A stretch of 9,109 nucleotides of DNA, from positions 1-9,109 of the forward strand of contig DNCN01000094.1 in the NCBI GenBank assembly GCA_003485015.1. Direction: 5' to 3'. The stretch is from a bacterium (lineage in GTDB: Bacteria > UBA9089). Numbering within the stretch: position 1 is the stretch's first letter; each line of letters opens with the position of its first letter. The position numbers and the translations under genes are program-made. Shown piece after piece: positions 1 through 6,300 of the stretch. The notes under the pieces were generated by a model. It saw only the letters and a list, made by a program, of their open reading frames with translations, was not told where the DNA came from and made no database searches.

Positions 1-1
1 C

Positions 2-361
2 CTTGGCGAACAGATATTCCCTGCTGATCAAGTAGGGTGGCCAGAGAACATTCCCCTTGATTGCACCATTGGGGTTATCTTTAACAAGAAGATGGATAAA
101 GAGTCAGCAGAGAAGGGATTTACCCTTGAAGGAGGTGGAAAGACCCTAAGAAAGTCTGACGGTGATTGGTACTGGAAGCCAGATGGGACTGCTTTTACCT
201 TCACCCCTGAAAAACTTCTTAAAGAAAAGACACGTTATATAATAAAGATTGCAGGTTCTGCCACTGATTTAGCTGGTAACTCCCTTGATGGTAATATTAT
301 CAAAGATCCAAATGATCCTAAAAATGCTGATGGAGAAGACCATTATCTCTTCGTCTTTAAA
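2..361 (+). other. Big_5 / SbsA-like bacterial Ig domain (N-terminally cut)
   Basis: The translation shows the family hallmarks in order: P-L-D-C-T-I-G-V-I-F-N-K-K-M-D near 53-100, a G-F-T-L-E strand, D-G-T-A-F-T-F-T-P at about 182-208, then L-L-K-E-K-T-R-Y-I-I-K-I and T-D-L-A-G-N-S-L-D-G at about 262-292. The T-D-x-x-G-N ending is typical of Big_5 domains in bacterial surface proteins. Up to a few dozen N-terminal residues of the domain may lie outside the window. Confidence 0.85.
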
Positions 362-3300
362 ACCGGCTACTTTAAGGCAAAGGTGATCAATCCCTACCAT
401 GGTGGTGTTGGACCAAACCAGGTGGTCCACCATAAGATTGTCATCACCAATAGACTGGGTAAAGGAGAGAGGTTTAAACTAACACTCAAGGTCATAAAAG
501 GAGCCAAGCACTGGGACTACTGGTTCAGTGAGGATAAGACCAAGTCTCCAGGCTCCAAGGAGTTTGTCACCGATGAGATACCTTACAAGAAAGACTATAG
601 CCTCTATCTGAATGTCCAAAGAACGACCGATATCCCAAATACTGATGTCTTCGAAGCAGATGCCTTCATCGAAATCCTCAATCATCCTGAGACTCAGAAG
701 AAGGTAGATCTGGCCGACACATCACACGGCGCGAGGATAAACGACCACCCGGATGACAACTATGAGGTCTCTAACCCAAGGTACCCCACCAAGATGTATC
801 TTTCAAGTGATGCAGAGGTGGCCCTTCTGTTAAGAGGCTTCTCTGATGGAATGGGCCATCTCCTTGGAAGATGGAGTGAGCCAGTCACCCTTGTCTCAGA
901 TGACCTTGTACCCCTTATGGCTGAGGGAAAGACCTTGGCTGATTACCCTGTACTGATTATCCCCACCCTGGGTCTATCAGGTATCTCAAATTCGAAACTT
1001 ACTAAGCTTAGACTTGAAGAGTATGTAAAGCAAGGAGGAGTAATCATCTGCTTTACCCAGCAGCATGGTTATGACTTTAAGGCCCTACCCAGGGGTGATG
1101 AACTGAAGGCCTATGGCTGGAGTGAGGATCAGTCCTGCTGGCAGGGCTCGACCTCGATTGCAACCTCACATCCCATCTTTGCTGGCCAGGATACAGCCGT
1201 TCTTGACATAGTCACTGATGGCTACCTTGCCCAATGGCCAGAGGATTCAACTATACTCTTAAGTAGAACAAAGAATGGTCTGCCAGCTATGTTGATGTAT
1301 CCCTATGGAGAGGGACTGGTCATCGTCTCTGGCTTCTACGAGGACTGGGCCTATGGCCATAATCAATCGAGCCAGGATGGAAGGAATTTGATCAGAGACC
1401 TGATTGCCTTTGCCCAGGATCCAAATATACCCATACCAGAGTATAGACCAGGGGAGAAGGTCAATCTCCAATTATCAATTAGCAATTATCAATTAGCAGA
1501 CTCTGCCCATAAGGTAGTAATAAAGGTGTATGATCCAGAGAAGAAAGAGCTTACAGCTTACAGCCAAGAGCTTACCGCACCGTTAGGGCCTGGGGAATCA
1601 ACCACTATTCCCTTTGAACATACTGCTCCATCGACTCTGGGCATCTACAAGGTGGGCTATACCCTCTTAGATGGAAGTGGACAGGAGATTCAACAAGAGA
1701 GGATTGGTTTTAGGTTTGCTGTAAGTAAAGGTCTTGAGATAGTAAAGGAGGATAAGGATCTTACTTTTATTATCACCTCGGATGGGGATGAGACCCGGAT
1801 AATTGGTAGTCCGGCCACCTTCTTCATCACCATCAGGAATAATAGTGATAGAGAGAGAACGATCAAACTTCGCTGGACAAGCCATGCCGCACCTAGAATT
1901 CACCCCATAGGCTCATACACCGTCCCAGCCCACAAGGAGATTACTGTCAGTTATACCACAAGCTCTATCTACTTTACGAGATTCTGGGGGGCAAAAGGAA
2001 ACTGGTGGGATTTCTATGCCATCCCATATGATGAAGAGAATAACTTGATTATAGGATACTGGGGATGTGGGCTTAGTGGGAGATCAGTCTCTCCCTCTCT
2101 CAAGATAGATGTAAAGACCAATCTGGATATGGCAAAAGGAGAGCTGGACATTCTCCTTGAGGCGAAAGAGGTGCGGGGGGTAGGATTTGAAGGAGAGATC
2201 AAGGTGTATATAAGAAGTCCGGACGGCAACGTGGTCTTTAATAAGGATATCCCCATAACCCTCTCTCCAAATGGTCTCTGGAATAAGACCTTGAGATATC
2301 CCCTTCCATCGCCCTCAAATTCCGGAATGTATATAGTCGAGGCAGAGGCCTACCAGAATGGAGTGATAACAGATACGGGAAGTTCCCAGTTTGAAATTCC
2401 AAATGCCCTTCTTACCATCACCCCAGAAATTCCAAACCTCTTCTCTTCTGCCAATGACCTATGCTTCATCTTGGAGAATATAACGACAAATGATGCTTCT
2501 GGAATATTAAGAGTGAAACTCATAGACCCTGAAGAAGGAGTATACGGTCCAGAAAAGGAGTTTAATCTTATAGAGGCAGGTAAGTCCATAAGACTCGGTT
2601 TCAAGGTCCCCATCCCAAAGATATACTTCGGGATCTATAGATTAACCTATCTCTTGGAGTATAGGGCCAATAGGGATTGGGGTAGGACCGAAAGAATCAG
2701 TGGGGAGATTGAGATCCCAAATAGACTCCTTGTCAAGGAGGCAAGGTTAGATAAGAGGTCTTATAGGGTTAGAGACAAGATGAGAATAGAACTTGAACTG
2801 GTCAATGCCGGAAGGTTCATTCAAGAAAATGTGCTTGTAGATCTTGAGCTTGCCGGGACAACCTACCATGATTCTAAGACCATCACCCTCTTCCCAGGGC
2901 AGACCACTACCCTTCTATTTACCACCACCCTACCAGATAACCTTGAGTCTGGGAGGCATAAGGTATCCATTGCCCTGAGTATGGCAAACACTACCCATCA
3001 AGAGTTTTCATACTTTATTCCAGAATCAGACCTTCTTCCCCATCTTGAAAAGAGAGGATACTCAATTGGCGATGCAGCCAGTATCACCCTGCTCAACAAA
3101 GGTGGGGTAGATACAACCTATACCTACACCCTGGAGATGGTCGATTCTTCTGGAGTGAGGGTTATGGAGGAGACTGGTAGGGGAGGGGTTGTGGCTGGAG
3201 GAGAAGGGGTGATCGGTTTTACTATCCCAGATCAGATAGTGGATGGGATATATATCCTCACACTCTGTCTCCGGGATGAGAGGAATGGCCGAGAGAGGCT

Positions 3301-6300
3301 GAGTAACTTTTATCTCCAGATAGATGGCCTGGCGGCAGAGGTCTTTCCCAAGAGTCTCAAGCCGATATACTTCTATGGCGATGAGGTCAAGACAGAGACT
3401 ACTATTGAGAACCTCGGTCCTTTCATATCCAAGGCAACCCTCCGGCTTAGGGCATATACCCCACCGGGAGAGGATGTCTGGGATGTCTATCCCGAGGTGA
3501 AGAATGTCCAGGCGGCGGCAGTAGATGGGGACCATATCCTCTTTGCCACACTCAATGGGCTCTGGGTCTACCGAGGAGGATCGGGTGAATGGGAGCATTT
3601 AGATCCTACAAACTCTGGACTGTTGAGTGATCAGATCCTCTCCATAGGAGTTGACCAAGAGAGTATCTATCTTGGGACAGACCTTGGTCTGAGTATTTAC
3701 CATAAGGGGGGTGTCGGATGGAGGAGCATTGAGGGGATCGGCCCGGTTGAGAAGATGGCCGTGGCCGAGGACTGTCTCTGGTTTGGGGTTGGGGCAGGAC
3801 TCTACCGGTATGATAAATCGAGTGGTAGGGTAGAAAAGATGACTGAGTTTATATCAGAGACAACCGGTCTTCCATCACAAATAATCTCCCTAATGGTGCA
3901 TAATGAAATGCTCTGGATAGGCACCTATGGGAAGGGGGTGGTGAGATATAGGAAGGGAGTAGGTTTTGAAAGACCTGCTGGGCTTGAGAGTCTACTGGTC
4001 TTCTCTATGGCCCCTGATGGGAAGTGGATCTGGCTTGGAGGCAGATTCGACCTTGTCTACCGGTATGATTGCGAAGATGGGAGACTGGAAGAGTTCCATA
4101 TACCCGAAATAAAGGATCCCATCACAGGGGGTGAAAGGGGAACAAGTTCCATTGCTGTAGTGGGGGATGAGGTCTGGTTTGGGACCTATGGTGGCGGGTT
4201 CGCCGTTTACAACAAGAAGAGTGGTCAATGGAAGGGGCTTATCTCGGAGCTTGGACCCCCATTTGTCCGGAGATGGCAAGGACCGATATTTCCCGAACTT
4301 GGTCCCGGTCCAATGGTGGCCACCCCTGAGTATGTCTGGATTGCAGGAAATGGGTCTCTCATCCGGTATGACCGCAGATACCTCTGGAGGTGGTCTGATC
4401 CCTCCCCGGTCTCCCCGGTTATTGTGGATAAGGACAAGGATTCCATCTGGATGCTCGGAGGGGAGAAGATAATCAGATGTAACCAGGAGGGGGATGAACT
4501 TGAAGGCTTTCCCCTTCCAGTTAAGCTACCCCCATCCTTTCTTGATCCCCATGCTACCTCAGATCCAAGGTACATATGGTTGGTTGGTAAGGAGGGCTTG
4601 CTTAGGTTCGACAAGATAGATCACAAGTGGTCTATTTACAGTTTTATACCGGATGAGGCCTTTGGCCGGGATGAAGACTACCTCTGGTTTAGATCAAAGC
4701 AGGGGGAGATCAAGACCCTGAGATACAACCCCTCGGATCATACTCTCAGGCTCAATCTCGAACCACCAGAGAACCTTGAGTGGGTTCCCATCGAGGGGCA
4801 TCTCGGTGATCGGGTGGATGGGCTATTCCTGACACTCGAAGATCTATTCTGTTTTATCAATTATGAACTCCTAAGGTGGGGTCCAATTGGATCGGATGGA
4901 GAGACCCTCTTCTTCTACAACCATAACTTAGGAGGTTTGATCTCCTTCAGGAATGAAGAGATAAGGATTATGGGCCTTGGTCTAAGTCATTTCTCTGCCG
5001 GCAAGATCGTGGCAGATTCTCAATTCGTATACTTTATCTCAGAGGGTATCACATCAGATGGCTTCTACCGATATGATAGATTGACAGGGAGTCTTGATAA
5101 GCTTCTGGATGGTAATGGGGTGATCTCGATTCTCCTCGATGGAGATGATCTCTGGGCCGGGACAGATCTTGGGGCCAAGTGGTTCAAAGACGGCACTTGG
5201 GTGACCTTCACCCATGAGAATACCAATGGCGGTCTTGTGGATGATGAGGTTAGGACAATGGCAAGGGATGGGGATTACATCTGGTTTGCCACGGGTGAGG
5301 GCGTATCTATGTATAACAAGCAGACCAGTGAATGGATACCATATCTTGCAGAGGACTACTTTGGTGATGCAAACTCCATTACATCACTGGTTATAGATAA
5401 AGAATTTATATGGGTTGGTGGGAGGCAGGGTATAAAGAGGTTAAAGAAGGTAGGTAGGATTCTATTTACTGAGGATATACCGATACAGGGTGTAAAGGAT
5501 AGGATTGTTCAAGGGTATGGAATTGGAGCCCTCGATGCCCTGGGTAAGATCTATCTTGAGGCAGAACTCCTTACACCTAAGGGGCAGAGGATCTCTATTG
5601 GTAAAGATAGCTTTTATATCGTAAACACCCAGACCTCCCTCTGCTTCGAGACCGAAAAGAAGGTGTATAAGCCGGGTGAGATAATAAGGGTCAATGGTTT
5701 GATCTATAATTATGCCCAGATTCAAACCAATCCCTTAGATCTTGTAGTTAAGAGGGTAAATGGTGAGGAGATTTACAGTGAAAAAGGGATAGTCGTTCAG
5801 CCTAATGGAAAGAGGGAGTTCTCTTGCCAGACCTCGGCTCAAAGATCCTTTGGTATAGAGGCAAGTCTTGGAGATCTGAAGTTCATAGACTTTGTCGAGG
5901 TAATAGAACCTGGGCTTGAGGTGAAGATAGATGCACCAGAGGTGGTGGGCAGGGAGGAGTTTGGAGTTACAATCCTGGTGAAGAATGTGGGCGGGATGGA
6001 GTTGCGGGTTGCGGGTTGCGGGTTGTGGGTTGTAGATAAGGAAGGGAAGGAATTGGGCAGTTACCAATTACCAGTTACCAATTACCAACTTAAGCCAGGG
6101 GAGACGAAGGTCGTTGAGCAAAAATTGGCTATTACCCAGGATGTGGCCTTGAAGGTCGAAATAACTGGAGATGTAAAGAAGACACTCACCAGAGAGATCA
6201 GACTTGGGGAGAGGGTTACCCTTGAGCTTACCCCTAAGGCGATCTATCCCATCGGGATCTGCGAGATACCGTTTGTGGTAAAGAATAGTGGTGAGTTGGA

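Larger units (their letters stand above)
1459..3325 (+). other. Array of about six Ig-like (macroglobulin/CARDB-like) modules
   Basis: About six modules of roughly 95-120 residues follow each other, at about 1459-1730, 1730-2095, 2099-2397, 2408-2716, 2725-3018 and 3032-3325. Each has a similar plan: an opening strand, a hydrophobic alternating strand with an N in the turn (F-F-I-T-I-R-N-N, I-E-L-E-L-V-N-A-G), a middle strand with P-G or G-E before it, and a closing strand of the type G-x-Y-x-V/L-x-x-x-L (L-G-I-Y-K-V-G-Y-T-L, F-G-I-Y-R-L-T-Y-L-L). Several end with F-x-I or E-I-P-N before a double-Leu start of the next module. Sequence identity between modules is low, so they are old duplications or convergent members of the Ig-like superfamily. 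Boundaries are approximate. Confidence 0.7.

Noticed and set aside
3170..3220. Purine-rich GGAG/GGGG stretch as another heptamer array
   Set aside because: Spacing between similar units is irregular and the peptide E-T-G-R-G-G-V-V-A-G-G-E-G fits an ordinary Gly-rich Ig loop.
3062..3598. Open frame of 178 codons on the minus strand
   Set aside because: It lies antisense to clearly homologous Ig and propeller coding, its translation shows no domain pattern, and it is explained by the base composition of the sense codons.
4225..4614. Minus-strand open frame of 129 codons, and the plus-strand frame 4167-4472
   Set aside because: Both overlap the propeller repeats in other frames, with Ser/Pro/Gly-rich translations that lack any recognisable fold.
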